Source: DASZIT01 sp036268775
GTDB lineage: Bacteria; Actinomycetota; Acidimicrobiia; Acidimicrobiales; RAAP-2
DNA: 64,000 bases
Assembly (NCBI GenBank): GCA_036268775.1
Contig: DATATM010000012.1
Coordinates: forward strand, 62,001-126,000
Direction: 5' to 3'
The translations under genes were made by a program, and so were the position numbers. Below, piece by piece: positions 1 through 8,218 of this stretch (positions are counted from its first letter, which is position 1; each line of letters starts with the position of its first letter). The notes beneath the pieces are model-generated. The model was not told the DNA's origin. It saw only the letters and a program-made list of their open reading frames with translations, and searched no databases.

Positions 1-174
1 GACCCGAAGACCGCCCGCATCGAGGTCAGCCTCGATCTCAGCGGGGTCGACTGCCTCGACTGCATCCTGCCCCCGGCCATGTTGCGCGATGTGCTGGAGT
101 CGGCCATCCAACGGCGGCTTCCCACCGAGTTCGAGGTCAAGGTGAGTGACCCCCGGCTGATGCTCCCGGGCTGA
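1..174 (+). CDS. 3' end of an unidentified gene (partial)
   Basis: An open frame runs in from the left edge and stops at TGA 172-174, giving the last 57 residues of a protein. The visible part has a CLDC motif followed by a likely helix (PPAMLRDVLESAIQRRL) and a beta-rich tail. The frame has strong third-position GC, as expected for coding DNA here. I do not recognise the family from this fragment. It converges on the LarA-like gene. Confidence 0.6.
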   Translation, partial: DPKTARIEVSLDLSGVDCLDCILPPAMLRDVLESAIQRRLPTEFEVKVSDPRLMLPG

Positions 175-198
175 ACCCGCCGCGCCGCCGGCGAGTGT

Positions 199-1443
199 TT
201 AGCCCGTCACTAATTGGATGGTGGCGCAGGGGAAGGCGACTACTCGGACCGATCCACCGTGCCGGCACTCAAGCCAGGCCACCGTCTCCTCCCACCGGTT
301 GAAGAGGACGGTATCGCCGGCGACTTCTGGGGCCAGCTCCCCTCGATCGAGGTTCGGGCAGAAGTAGGCCAGCTGCCGCCCGGACAGGCGGGTGGCGGCC
401 GGCGCGGCGAGGGACATGCCCGGGCCGAAGAGGGAGTGGAAGCCCAGTCCTTCGGAACCAGCCAGGGCAACCACTACCGACCCGCCCCGGCGGACCAGGG
501 GCTCCGGGGAGGTCCGGTAGGGGGCGAAGGCAGTGAGGTGCTGGAGGAACTCGGAGTCCTTGGGATAGAGCGACAGCAGGCAGACGTCGGCGGCGGGGCC
601 GGCCGGGGTGGCGAACACTCTCCGGGCGATGGCGACACCGGCCCGGTGGGCGGAAACCAGGTCGCCCACCACCAATCCGGCGATTCCCATGTCCGGGCTC
701 GGTACCGAGTTCACGATGAAGTCCACCCCGGCCAGCCGGGCGGCCTCCTCCGCCTCCAACCGACCCGGGCTGTCGACGTCGCCGTAGTGGCCCTCCAGGG
801 CGCTGCCCCGGTGGAAGGCTTCGGCGGAGGTGATGCTGGCGACCCCCGGCATCACCAGCTTGGCGCCGCCAGAGAACCCGGTGGCGGCGTGGGGGATGAT
901 CGACCCGACCAGAATGCGGAGATCGGACCGGAGGAACTCGGCATTGAGCTCCACCGGGGTGCCCCGGCTCGTTGACCCGACGGCTTGGCACCCCGACCAG
1001 GAGAAGTGGCTGGAGACCCGGCACCGGGCCAGCACCTCGGGGCCCAACTTCTTGAGGAGGTCGTCCCGGGTGAGGGGTCGGTGGTTCGCCACCCCCATGA
1101 GCACATGGACGTCGGCAGCGGGGATCCCGGCCGATTCGAGCTCGGCCAACAGCGGCGGCAGCAGCCGTCGCCCTGACGTCGGGCGGGTGAGATCGTCGAC
1201 CACCACGCAGGGGGCCCGGCGACCCCGAGCCAGCTGGCGGAGCGCGTGGGTGCCCACCGGGCGGGCGAACGCGTCGGCGATGCCGGTGGCACCGATGTCG
1301 TCGGCTCCAGCCGGGGCGCGGGTCTCGACGGTCCATCCCGTCGGGAAGGGCAACTCGAGTTCCCGGTCGTCGTACCAGGCCCCGACCCGAATGCGAGCGG
1401 TCGGCGCGGTCGCCGCCACTCCGATCACGTCAGCGGTCGTCAC
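199..1443 (-). CDS. LarA-like nickel-pincer racemase/epimerase (DUF2088)
   Basis: 414 residues, GTG start, matching the lactate racemase LarA superfamily, whose members use a nickel-pincer nucleotide cofactor to racemise or epimerise 2-hydroxyacids. The VVDDLTRPTS segment (about 80-90) is the family N-terminal signature. The residues that bind or work with the cofactor in LarA appear at matching spacing: His121 in NHRPLT, His185 in IPHAATGFSGGAK, Lys195 and His211. The start overlaps the stop of the upstream PaaK-like gene by 14 bases, so the two are probably co-transcribed. No LarB, LarC or LarE cofactor-synthesis gene is in the window. The substrate is unknown; lactate is only one option, because this superfamily acts on several hydroxyacids. 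Confidence 0.85.
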   Translation of the reverse strand: MTTADVIGVAATAPTARIRVGAWYDDRELELPFPTGWTVETRAPAGADDIGATGIADAFARPVGTHALRQLARGRRAPCVVVDDLTRPTSGRRLLPPLLAELESAGIPAADVHVLMGVANHRPLTRDDLLKKLGPEVLARCRVSSHFSWSGCQAVGSTSRGTPVELNAEFLRSDLRILVGSIIPHAATGFSGGAKLVMPGVASITSAEAFHRGSALEGHYGDVDSPGRLEAEEAARLAGVDFIVNSVPSPDMGIAGLVVGDLVSAHRAGVAIARRVFATPAGPAADVCLLSLYPKDSEFLQHLTAFAPYRTSPEPLVRRGGSVVVALAGSEGLGFHSLFGPGMSLAAPAATRLSGRQLAYFCPNLDRGELAPEVAGDTVLFNRWEETVAWLECRHGGSVRVVAFPCATIQLVTG

Positions 1444-2815
1444 GGAACCGCTTGGCTTTGGCCCGGGTGGCTACTTCGGTGAGCTGGTCGAGACCGCCGG
1501 GTGCCGCCACCTCGGCGTCGATCCTGACCCCGAACTTCCGGTGGAGGATGGTCTCGACTTCGGTGGCCAGCTCCGGCCACCGTCCGGGCTCGAAGTCGCT
1601 GACGACCATCACCACCACCCGGTCACGGTCAGCCTGGCGCTCGGCCCTGACGAAGTAGTCAGTGGTGGTCCCCGGGACCGCGGTGGCGATCTGGCCGATG
1701 CCCTCGGGCCAGATGTTGACCCCCCGCAACTTGATCATGTTGTCGCCCCGGCCGGCGAAGCGACCCATCCGCCGGAGCCAGCTGCCACAAGCACACTGGG
1801 TGCGCGGATGGAGAAAGGACAGGTCCATGATGTTGTACCGGAACTGGGGGCTGCCCGTCTTGTAGAGCTCGGTGACCACCAGAGCGCCGGTGGTGCCATC
1901 GGGGAGCGGCGCTCCGGTCTCCGGATCGACCACCTCGACGTGGAAGGCATCCTCGAAGATGTGAAGACCCTCCTTGGCCGGGCACTCCACGGCCACATAT
2001 CCGACCTCGTGGAATCCATAGGTGGCGAAGGCGGGAACGCCGAAGGTCTCTTCCAGCAGTTCCTCGTTCCCGATGTTGGTGGCTAGCGACCGGATCCCCA
2101 GATCGGTCCGAGGGTCGAGCCCGGCCTCTCTGGCCGCTTCGGCCAAACGCAACAGGTAGTCGCCGGTGCCGAGGATGGCAGCCGGTCGGTACTGACGGGC
2201 CAGGTCGAGCTGGCGGGCGGTGCTGGTAACGGTGCCGGTACTGGTGGTCAGCACCACACAGTTGAGCCACCGGTACAAAGCGTCGTCGAAGGCGAACGCC
2301 CCGTTGTGCAACCCGTAGGACCAACTGTTGAAGACCACGTCTCCGGGGCGGAGTCCCTGCAGGTACATGCCCCGGGCGGCCCGCACCGCGGTGGCGGCCC
2401 GATCCCACTCGGTGTACAGGGTGGGCCGGGGGCCACCGGTCGTCCCCCCCGACATGTGGATCCGCATCGGCTCCCGCGGAGCATCGCCAACCGAAACCCC
2501 TTGATAGTCGCCGTAGGGGGGATGGTCCTCAATGCTCTGGCGGATGTCGTCCACGGTGTAGGTGGGAACCGAGGCGAGGTCCTCGAAGCTCCGGAGGGAG
2601 GCGGGATCGAACCCTGCCTCTCCCCACCGGCGGGCGAAGAACGAGACCTTGCCCGCCAGTTGGGCCCGGTCCCGCAGGCGGGACAGCTTCACCCGGTCGA
2701 TCTCCTCGGGCTCGGCGGTCCAGCCGTGCTCGAAGTACTCGGGCGGCGGTGGATAGAGAGCCGCCACCTCGTCGTAGTCAACTGCTTCCCAAGGTCGGCG
2801 GATGCCGGTGGACAA
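1430..2815 (-). CDS. PaaK-like adenylate-forming acyl-CoA ligase
   Basis: 461 residues of the phenylacetate-CoA ligase (PaaK) type, which adenylates a carboxylic acid and transfers it to CoA. The ATP-binding loop is SGGTTGGPR (122-130). The C-terminal part carries the PaaK-type CxC segment followed by a GRGDNMIKLRGVNIWP hinge region. The acid it uses cannot be read from sequence. It is divergent from the UGSC gene pair across a 159-base gap that holds repeat elements, and it overlaps the LarA-like gene downstream, which suggests a shared hydroxyacid or aromatic-acid pathway (inference). Confidence 0.85.
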   Translation of the reverse strand: MSTGIRRPWEAVDYDEVAALYPPPPEYFEHGWTAEPEEIDRVKLSRLRDRAQLAGKVSFFARRWGEAGFDPASLRSFEDLASVPTYTVDDIRQSIEDHPPYGDYQGVSVGDAPREPMRIHMSGGTTGGPRPTLYTEWDRAATAVRAARGMYLQGLRPGDVVFNSWSYGLHNGAFAFDDALYRWLNCVVLTTSTGTVTSTARQLDLARQYRPAAILGTGDYLLRLAEAAREAGLDPRTDLGIRSLATNIGNEELLEETFGVPAFATYGFHEVGYVAVECPAKEGLHIFEDAFHVEVVDPETGAPLPDGTTGALVVTELYKTGSPQFRYNIMDLSFLHPRTQCACGSWLRRMGRFAGRGDNMIKLRGVNIWPEGIGQIATAVPGTTTDYFVRAERQADRDRVVVMVVSDFEPGRWPELATEVETILHRKFGVRIDAEVAAPGGLDQLTEVATRAKAKRFRDDR

Positions 2816-2888
2816 TAGGGGTCCTCTAGGCCGGGGCGGGCGGTGTGCACGCCGGATCTGGACCCGACTCTAAATCCTGTGCACCGAA

Positions 2889-2918
2889 CACACAACTCTG
2901 TGTGGGATTCACACAACT
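2889..2918. promoter_or_regulatory. operator-like direct and inverted repeats in a divergent gap
   Basis: The nonamer CACACAACT occurs at 2889-2897 and again at 2910-2918, exactly 21 bp (two helical turns) apart. The first copy is also half of an inverted repeat, CACACA (2889-2894) with TGTGTG (2899-2904). They lie between the divergent PaaK-like and UGSC genes. The nearby MarR regulator is a plausible binder, by position only. Confidence 0.5.
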
Positions 2919-2974
2919 GATATAGGATCGTAGCCAGCCCCCGGCGCCGTCGCCCGTGTCACCAAGGAGACCCA

Positions 2975-3520
2975 ATGACCGCCACCCTACGGATCCGCCT
3001 GCCCACCGCCCCTCCGGCTCCGTCGTTGGCCGCTCCCACCTTCACGGTGGACGGCCCGCTGGCCGGTTTGCGGGTCGGATTGCGTCACGAAGGATCCTGG
3101 CGCTCATGGATGTTGATCACCGATGTCTGGCAGCGGTTGCTGGCCGGCGACGACGCGGAGCCGGTGATGCTCCAGACCGGGGAGCGGGTGGGGGCCGAGG
3201 GCGAAGCCACCCGTCAGGCGGTCGAGCAGTGGGTCGGAAAGATCGACTGTGCGGTGTCCGGCCTCGGCACCTGTGGATCCTGCACCTCATGGAGCGTCGC
3301 CGACGCGGTGTCAGTGGAGGCCGGCGGCAAGCCGGCGGTGGTGGCGGTGACCGCCGAGTTCGAGACCCACGCCCGGAATATGGCTGCTTACCTGGGCCAC
3401 GGCGACCTCAAGGTGCTGGTGCTGCCCTACCCGCTGGAGGCCCGCCCCGAGGAGGAGCTGCACCAGATCGCCGACGATTTCTACCCGCAATTTCTCGACC
3501 TGGTCGGGGCCAAACGGTGA
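2975..3520 (+). CDS. UGSC-family protein, cysteine form
   Basis: 181 residues. The start ATG has a strong AAGGAG ribosome site about 8 bases upstream. The segment GLGTCGSCTSWS places C100-G-S-C103 where UGSC-family proteins carry a U-G-S-C (selenocysteine) or C-G-S-C redox motif; codon 100 here is TGT, so this is a cysteine form. The rest is a compact alpha/beta protein without a signal peptide. The CxxC-like motif suggests thiol or redox chemistry, but no reaction is established for the family as far as I know. The stop overlaps the next gene's start by four bases (GTGA), so the two are translationally coupled. Confidence 0.75.
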   Translation: MTATLRIRLPTAPPAPSLAAPTFTVDGPLAGLRVGLRHEGSWRSWMLITDVWQRLLAGDDAEPVMLQTGERVGAEGEATRQAVEQWVGKIDCAVSGLGTCGSCTSWSVADAVSVEAGGKPAVVAVTAEFETHARNMAAYLGHGDLKVLVLPYPLEARPEEELHQIADDFYPQFLDLVGAKR

Positions 3521-4572
3521 CCAACGCACTGACGGCCGAGGAGCTGGAAGTCCCCGAGGAGGCCGGTGCGCTCTACGAACTCTCTCTGGAGGCGCAATGG
3601 GGCGACGGAGTTCCAGTCCTACCCCCCACCGACGAGCGGATCGAAGCCCTGTTGACGGCCACCCCGCACGACCCCTCGGTGGTCATCGGCGTGCTGCCGC
3701 CCCGGAACGGGGTGGCGACCGTCGAGCTGGCCGCCATCAATGCCGCCATGGCCGGCTGCACCCCCGCGTCGTTTCCTCTCGTGCTGGCCGCACTCGAGGC
3801 AGTGGTAGTGCCCGAGTTCAACGCCTTCGCCCTCACCACCACCACCTCGAGCGTGTTCCCCATGTTGATCGTGAACGGCCCGGGCCGTGACCGTCTGCAG
3901 ATCGACTACCGGGCCGGATGCCTCGGAGGTGCCGCTGGGCGCGGCTCGATGACCATCGGGCGGGCGGTGTCGCTGTGCCTCCGCAACATCGGAGGCCAGC
4001 GGGCCGGCGAAACGTCCCGCACGGTGTTCGGCCAGCCGGCCCGTTTTGGGCTCTGCTTCGGTGAGTGGGAGGAGCGGTCGCCCTGGCCGTCACTGGCTCA
4101 GCGCCGCGGATTCGGCTCCGACCAGGATGTGGTGACCGTGCACGGAGGGAAGGGCACCTTCCCTTTGGCGGATGTGAACATCGACGATCCGCGTGAGCTG
4201 GTCAGAATGATCGCCAAATGCATCGCCTTCCCGCTCAACAACTGGTACCTGGAGCCCACCGGGGAGAGCGGCCAGCTGGTCTTAGCCATCAACCCCATAT
4301 GGGCAGAGCGCTTCGCGGAGCCGTTCCCCGAGATCGAGTCCCTCCAGCAGCACCTCTTCGACCATGCCTGGCAACCCATCGACCTGTGGCCGGAGGCGAA
4401 TCAGGACATCCTGCGGGCGAAGGGGCGGGTCGACACCGACGGCAAGGTGCGGCTGGTGAGCCGACCCGACCAGTTGGTCCCGGTGGTCTGTGGGGGTCTC
4501 GGCAGCCTGCATGCGGTAGCCCTCACCAGTTTCTGCGAGAGCGAGATGCAGAGCGTGGCTGCCCTAAGCTAA
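3517..4572 (+). CDS. conserved hypothetical protein coupled to the UGSC protein
   Basis: 351 residues. The open frame extends further upstream, but GTG 3517 is chosen because it overlaps the UGSC stop (GTGA 3517-3520) and the protein composition becomes normal there (TNALTAEELEVPEEAGALYE). It is a soluble alpha/beta protein with no membrane segment; conserved-looking stretches are VIGVLPPRNGVATVELAAIN, a Gly-rich CLGGAAGRGSMTIGRA, and VVCGGLGSLHAVAL near the C-terminus. I cannot name a fold. The strict coupling suggests it acts together with the UGSC protein, either as a partner or in the next step. Confidence 0.7.
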   Translation: MTNALTAEELEVPEEAGALYELSLEAQWGDGVPVLPPTDERIEALLTATPHDPSVVIGVLPPRNGVATVELAAINAAMAGCTPASFPLVLAALEAVVVPEFNAFALTTTTSSVFPMLIVNGPGRDRLQIDYRAGCLGGAAGRGSMTIGRAVSLCLRNIGGQRAGETSRTVFGQPARFGLCFGEWEERSPWPSLAQRRGFGSDQDVVTVHGGKGTFPLADVNIDDPRELVRMIAKCIAFPLNNWYLEPTGESGQLVLAINPIWAERFAEPFPEIESLQQHLFDHAWQPIDLWPEANQDILRAKGRVDTDGKVRLVSRPDQLVPVVCGGLGSLHAVALTSFCESEMQSVAALS

Positions 4573-4582
4573 GTGGCCAGGC

Positions 4583-5167
4583 TCAGAGCTGAGCCACCAG
4601 CTGGCTGAACGAGTCGTCAAACCGGGACATCAACTTCAAGAACGCCTGGCGGTCGCGCAATGACCATCCTTCGGTGATCTCTTCCAAGAGTTCCAGCCAT
4701 GATTGCCAGACCTGGTTGATCACCCGCTCCCCCTTCTTGGTGAGGCGCAGCATCACCACCCGGCCGTCCCGGGGGTCGGGGAGGCGCTCGAGACAACCCA
4801 GCGAGGTGAGCTCGGCGACATGCCGGCTCACCGTCGACCTTTCGTAGTCGAGTTCCTGGGCGACGTCGGTGACCCGGACCGGTTGCAGGTCCTGCACCCG
4901 GGAGAGGACGCCGAAGAGATACGGACGCAGTTCGACCCCACTCCGCCGGCCCATCGCCTCGTAGAGACGCACCGAATGGGTCTTGGAGGACACCGACGTC
5001 AACTTCCGATTCAGCTCGTCAAGCCAGTCCTTCTGATCGGGTGGGGTATCACCCCGGCGGCCGGCATGGGAAGATCGCACTCGGTCGGGCTCCCTCATCG
5101 GCGGTCGGATAACGGTAGGCATCGGGCTGGCGAGGCCTACCGCAGACATTTGCACAGCGGGGGTCAC
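4583..5167 (-). CDS. MarR-family transcriptional regulator
   Basis: 194 residues. A winged helix-turn-helix of MarR type is clear: VTDVAQELDYERSTVSRHV is the recognition region and DPRDGRVVMLRLTKKG the wing. Long amphipathic helices on both sides should form the dimer. The first 40-60 residues are Arg/Pro-rich and unlike the family, so the true start may be internal (for example the Met at about 5098). It is convergent with the UGSC pair and is a candidate binder of the repeats at 2889-2918. Confidence 0.85.
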   Translation of the reverse strand: MTPAVQMSAVGLASPMPTVIRPPMREPDRVRSSHAGRRGDTPPDQKDWLDELNRKLTSVSSKTHSVRLYEAMGRRSGVELRPYLFGVLSRVQDLQPVRVTDVAQELDYERSTVSRHVAELTSLGCLERLPDPRDGRVVMLRLTKKGERVINQVWQSWLELLEEITEGWSLRDRQAFLKLMSRFDDSFSQLVAQL

Positions 5168-5206
5168 CCTGTCAGGACGTCGTGCACGTTGGCCAGCGGC
5201 GAGCTG

Positions 5207-6580
5207 CTATTCCCCGTGGGCCGGCAACAGGACGTGGGGGTTGAGGACCCCGTCGGGATCCAAGGCCCGCTTGATGGCCCGGAAGGCCGAGATCTCGCTC
5301 GGGCTCCGAGACAGCGACAGCCATTCCCGCTTGGCCGTACCGATCCCGTGTTCGGCGCTGATGCTCCCCCCGAAGTCCCCGACCATCCGGAGCACCGCCT
5401 CGTCCACCCGATCGTCGTCGGGGGCCAGCCCGCTCACATTCACATGGACGTTGCCGTCCCCCGCGTGTCCGTACATCCAGGTCCGGGCAGTGGGGGCGAT
5501 GGCTTCCACCGTCGCCGGCACCCGGTCGATGAACTCGGCCAACGAACCGAACGGCAGGGTGACGTCGAGTTTGTGGGGTGGGCCGAGGGTGTTGATGGCT
5601 TCGGTGTGACCTTCGCGGTAGCGCCACAGCTCCGCCTGACGGGAAGCCTCAGTGGCAACGACCACATCGAGGACCGCGTCCGCCGAGCTGGTCGCCTCCG
5701 CCAGTGCCTCGGTCGGATCCGAACGATCGGCTGCCTCCACCAACAGATACACCGGGTGCGGCTTCGAGAACGGGGACCGCAGGCCAGTCACCGAGCAGAC
5801 CAGCTCGAGTCCGGGCAACAGGAACAGCTCGCAGGACTCGAGGGCGGGAAGGGATCGCCGGAACCTCCCCGAGGCGTCGAGCGCCTGGCCGACGGTGGCG
5901 AAGGCCAACACCGCCACCGTCCGGTAAGGCATCGGGGCCACCAGGCGGAGTCGAGCTGCGGTCATGACGGCCAGGGTCCCCTCGCTCCCGCACAGAAGCC
6001 CCGGCAGGTGGTAGCCGGTGTTGTCCTTCACCAGCCCACCGAGATGGGAGATGACCGAACCGGTGCCGAGGACGGCTTCCACCCCGACGACCTGGGCCCG
6101 GGTGTCCCCGTACCGCAGGACCTTGGTCCCACCGGCGTTGGTGGCGACGGTGCCACCCACCGTCGCCGAGTCCCGGCTGCCGAGATCCACTCCGTAGGCC
6201 CAGCCGGCATCGACGGCCGCCTGTTGCAACGTAGAAATGGCCACCCCGGCCCCGGCGGTCACCTGACCGGCCAGGGTGTCGACCGGCTGCAGGGTGTTGA
6301 CCCGCTGGAGGCTGAGCACCACTTCATCGTGGAGGGGCACCCCGCCGCCGACCAGGCCGGTGTTGCCGCCTTGGGGCACCAAAGCCACGCCGAGCTCCCG
6401 GCAGGCGGCAACCACCCCGGCGACCTCCTCGGTAGAACCCGGCCTCACCACCGCCCTCGTACGGCCCTTGAAGCGGCCGGTCCAATCCGTGGTGTAGGAG
6501 GCGACCATCTCCGGGTCGTCGATGACCTGGGGTCCGACCACCTCACGGAGCCGTTCGATCACCTTCCGGTTGCCGGCCAT
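5207..6580 (-). CDS. GlcD/D-lactate dehydrogenase-type FAD oxidoreductase
   Basis: 457 residues with an FAD_binding_4 domain (about 40-180, containing VPQGGNTGLVGGG) and a FAD-oxidase C domain (HAGDGNVHVN and SAEHGIGTAKREW). This family (glycolate oxidase GlcD, D-lactate and D-2-hydroxyglutarate dehydrogenases) oxidises D-2-hydroxyacids to 2-oxoacids. All signature regions are present and the length is typical. A LarA-like racemase 4 kb away could supply the matching isomer, but that link is inference. The exact substrate cannot be told from sequence. Confidence 0.88.
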   Translation of the reverse strand: MAGNRKVIERLREVVGPQVIDDPEMVASYTTDWTGRFKGRTRAVVRPGSTEEVAGVVAACRELGVALVPQGGNTGLVGGGVPLHDEVVLSLQRVNTLQPVDTLAGQVTAGAGVAISTLQQAAVDAGWAYGVDLGSRDSATVGGTVATNAGGTKVLRYGDTRAQVVGVEAVLGTGSVISHLGGLVKDNTGYHLPGLLCGSEGTLAVMTAARLRLVAPMPYRTVAVLAFATVGQALDASGRFRRSLPALESCELFLLPGLELVCSVTGLRSPFSKPHPVYLLVEAADRSDPTEALAEATSSADAVLDVVVATEASRQAELWRYREGHTEAINTLGPPHKLDVTLPFGSLAEFIDRVPATVEAIAPTARTWMYGHAGDGNVHVNVSGLAPDDDRVDEAVLRMVGDFGGSISAEHGIGTAKREWLSLSRSPSEISAFRAIKRALDPDGVLNPHVLLPAHGE

Positions 6581-6633
6581 CTCTCTACTCTGCCTGACCG
6601 GGAACCCCGATGGGCAGCGACCGAGAGCGCGGC

Positions 6634-7533
6634 TTACGGCTGGCCGCCGGCTGACGCGGTTCCCGCCCCCCCGAAGACGCCGTAGGCGCCCATCGGACCG
6701 GAGGGGCCGTTACCGTCCGATCCGCTCGAGTGGACCGAGGAGCCGGAACCGGAACCCGCGGAGGTGCCCGAGCCGGTGGCGCTGCCGGCGCAGGGGGCTT
6801 GCGGTTGCGGCGTGCAGGCCATTGGTGGCGGGGTAAACGATTCGGTCATCGTGCCGGTCGGGGTGGTGACGTCCGCCGAAGTGGCGCGAGCGGAGCCCGG
6901 CCACCAGGCTTCGAACCAGCCGCCGGCCAGGGTGGCCTGGACCCTCTGACCGCTGTCGAGCAGGAGGGAGATTCCGGTGACATCAGCACCGGTCCTCCCG
7001 TCGACAAGGGTGTAGGGCGAGGCGCCGGGAGTCGAAAATTGGCTGGAGGAGAACTGGATCTTCCCCGCGGCGGGCAACGCCCCGGCGCCCTGGCTGCCCG
7101 AAGCAGAAGTAAACGAAGGACCGCTGAAGCACGTCGTGCTGGAGGTGGCCGTGGCGTAGATGACGACCGTAAAGGGACCCCGGACGTCGCTCAAGATCGG
7201 ATCGCCACCGGTGGCAGGAGAGCCGGCGGGCAGGTGGGCCAACTGCTGTTGGCAGGAGGACTGGGCCTGAGCCACCTGATTGCCGGCGGGTGGGGTGGGG
7301 GTGGCGCTCCATCCGGCGAAGGCCGGCGGCGCGCTGCCGAGCACGACCACGGAGATGACCGTCGCGGTGGTGATGGCGGCCCCGGCGACCGTTCCGTAGG
7401 TGACCCGCGGCGACCACCGTGTGGCCTTCGGCCGGTAGTTGGTCGATCGCATGCGTTGGCTCGCCCCCTCGGGGATCGAAAAGGCCTTGGATTGGAAAGC
7501 GTTGCGCAGGTCGATTTCGAACTGATCGATCAT
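6634..7533 (-). CDS. membrane-anchored protein coupled to the SigE-type sigma factor
   Basis: 299 residues from an ATG with an AAAGGAG ribosome site. The start overlaps the stop of the sigma-factor gene by four bases; a longer upstream frame runs inside the sigma gene and is not used. The layout is a short basic cytoplasmic part (1-43), one hydrophobic segment (about 44-66) ending in PPAFAGW, then a Ser/Thr/Gly-rich exported region with a low-complexity Gly/Ser tail. No known anti-sigma domain or HxxxCxxC zinc motif is visible. Position alone suggests a sigma-factor control or sensing role. Confidence 0.7.
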   Translation of the reverse strand: MIDQFEIDLRNAFQSKAFSIPEGASQRMRSTNYRPKATRWSPRVTYGTVAGAAITTATVISVVVLGSAPPAFAGWSATPTPPAGNQVAQAQSSCQQQLAHLPAGSPATGGDPILSDVRGPFTVVIYATATSSTTCFSGPSFTSASGSQGAGALPAAGKIQFSSSQFSTPGASPYTLVDGRTGADVTGISLLLDSGQRVQATLAGGWFEAWWPGSARATSADVTTPTGTMTESFTPPPMACTPQPQAPCAGSATGSGTSAGSGSGSSVHSSGSDGNGPSGPMGAYGVFGGAGTASAGGQP

Positions 7534-8105
7534 CGGTTGTCTCCTTTGTGAACGTGGGCGGGAATTCGCAGTTGAGGTACATCGCGGACGGATGTCTGCC
7601 GCATCCGGTTGATGGCCTGCGAGGCGGAGCTCTTGACAGTGCCGATCGAGCAACCGAGTGCGTCTGCGGTTTGCGCCTCGGTGAGGTCTTCGAAGTACCG
7701 CAGGACGAGGACCGCACGCTGGCGCGGCGCTAGCTCGCCGAGGCCAGACAGGAGGTCGGTCCGCGCTTCGACCATGGTGAACGACCGCACCGCGGCTGGG
7801 TCGCCGTGGTCGACGGGCGCCGCATCGGACGGACCGGAAAGCTCACCTCGTTGCCGGCTCCGGTGGTTGGACGTATCCAACACCAAGTTCATCAGGATGC
7901 GGCGGGCATAGGCGGTGGGAAACTCCATGACCCGCACCCGGGGCCAGCGGCGAGCGACCCGGAGCAGGCACTCCTGGACGAGATCCTCGGCCTCGCCAAG
8001 GTCCCAGGCGACCAGATAGGCCGTCCGCAGAAGACTGTCACCGTGGTCGGCCACGAAACGATCGAACTCGCGGTCGACCTCGGCCTTCGCTGCCTTGCTT
8101 CTCAC
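7530..8105 (-). CDS. ECF RNA polymerase sigma factor, SigE family
   Basis: 191 residues with sigma region 2 (LLRTAYLVAWDLGEAEDLVQ, about 24-43) and region 4 (QRAVLVLRYFEDLTEAQTADA followed by CSIGTVKSSASQAINRMR). The RYFEDLTEAQTA and TVKS signatures match the actinobacterial SigE-like group. It directs RNA polymerase to a specific promoter set. It is translationally coupled to a single-pass membrane protein that may regulate it. Confidence 0.9.
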   Translation of the reverse strand: MRSKAAKAEVDREFDRFVADHGDSLLRTAYLVAWDLGEAEDLVQECLLRVARRWPRVRVMEFPTAYARRILMNLVLDTSNHRSRQRGELSGPSDAAPVDHGDPAAVRSFTMVEARTDLLSGLGELAPRQRAVLVLRYFEDLTEAQTADALGCSIGTVKSSASQAINRMRQTSVRDVPQLRIPAHVHKGDNR

Positions 8106-8218
8106 CGTCGACTCAAAGCCGGATTCGTCCCCATCACTGCTACTAACCCCCCGACCGGGTCAAAAGGTTGTGTCAGTCACCGCGGCCGAACCCCTCACGG
8201 CCTTGCGCTTTGAGCCCC

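Noticed and set aside
2956..3516. Extension of the UGSC partner frame upstream of GTG 3517
   Set aside because: It overlaps the UGSC gene in another frame and reads as Arg/Gly-rich shadow.
2975..3520. A selenocysteine (UGA) codon in the UGSC protein
   Set aside because: The first motif residue is encoded by TGT, so it is an ordinary cysteine and no recoding is needed.
4703..6685. A 660-codon plus-strand frame opposite the MarR and GlcD-like genes
   Set aside because: Spans two well-supported genes on the other strand and has no family features.
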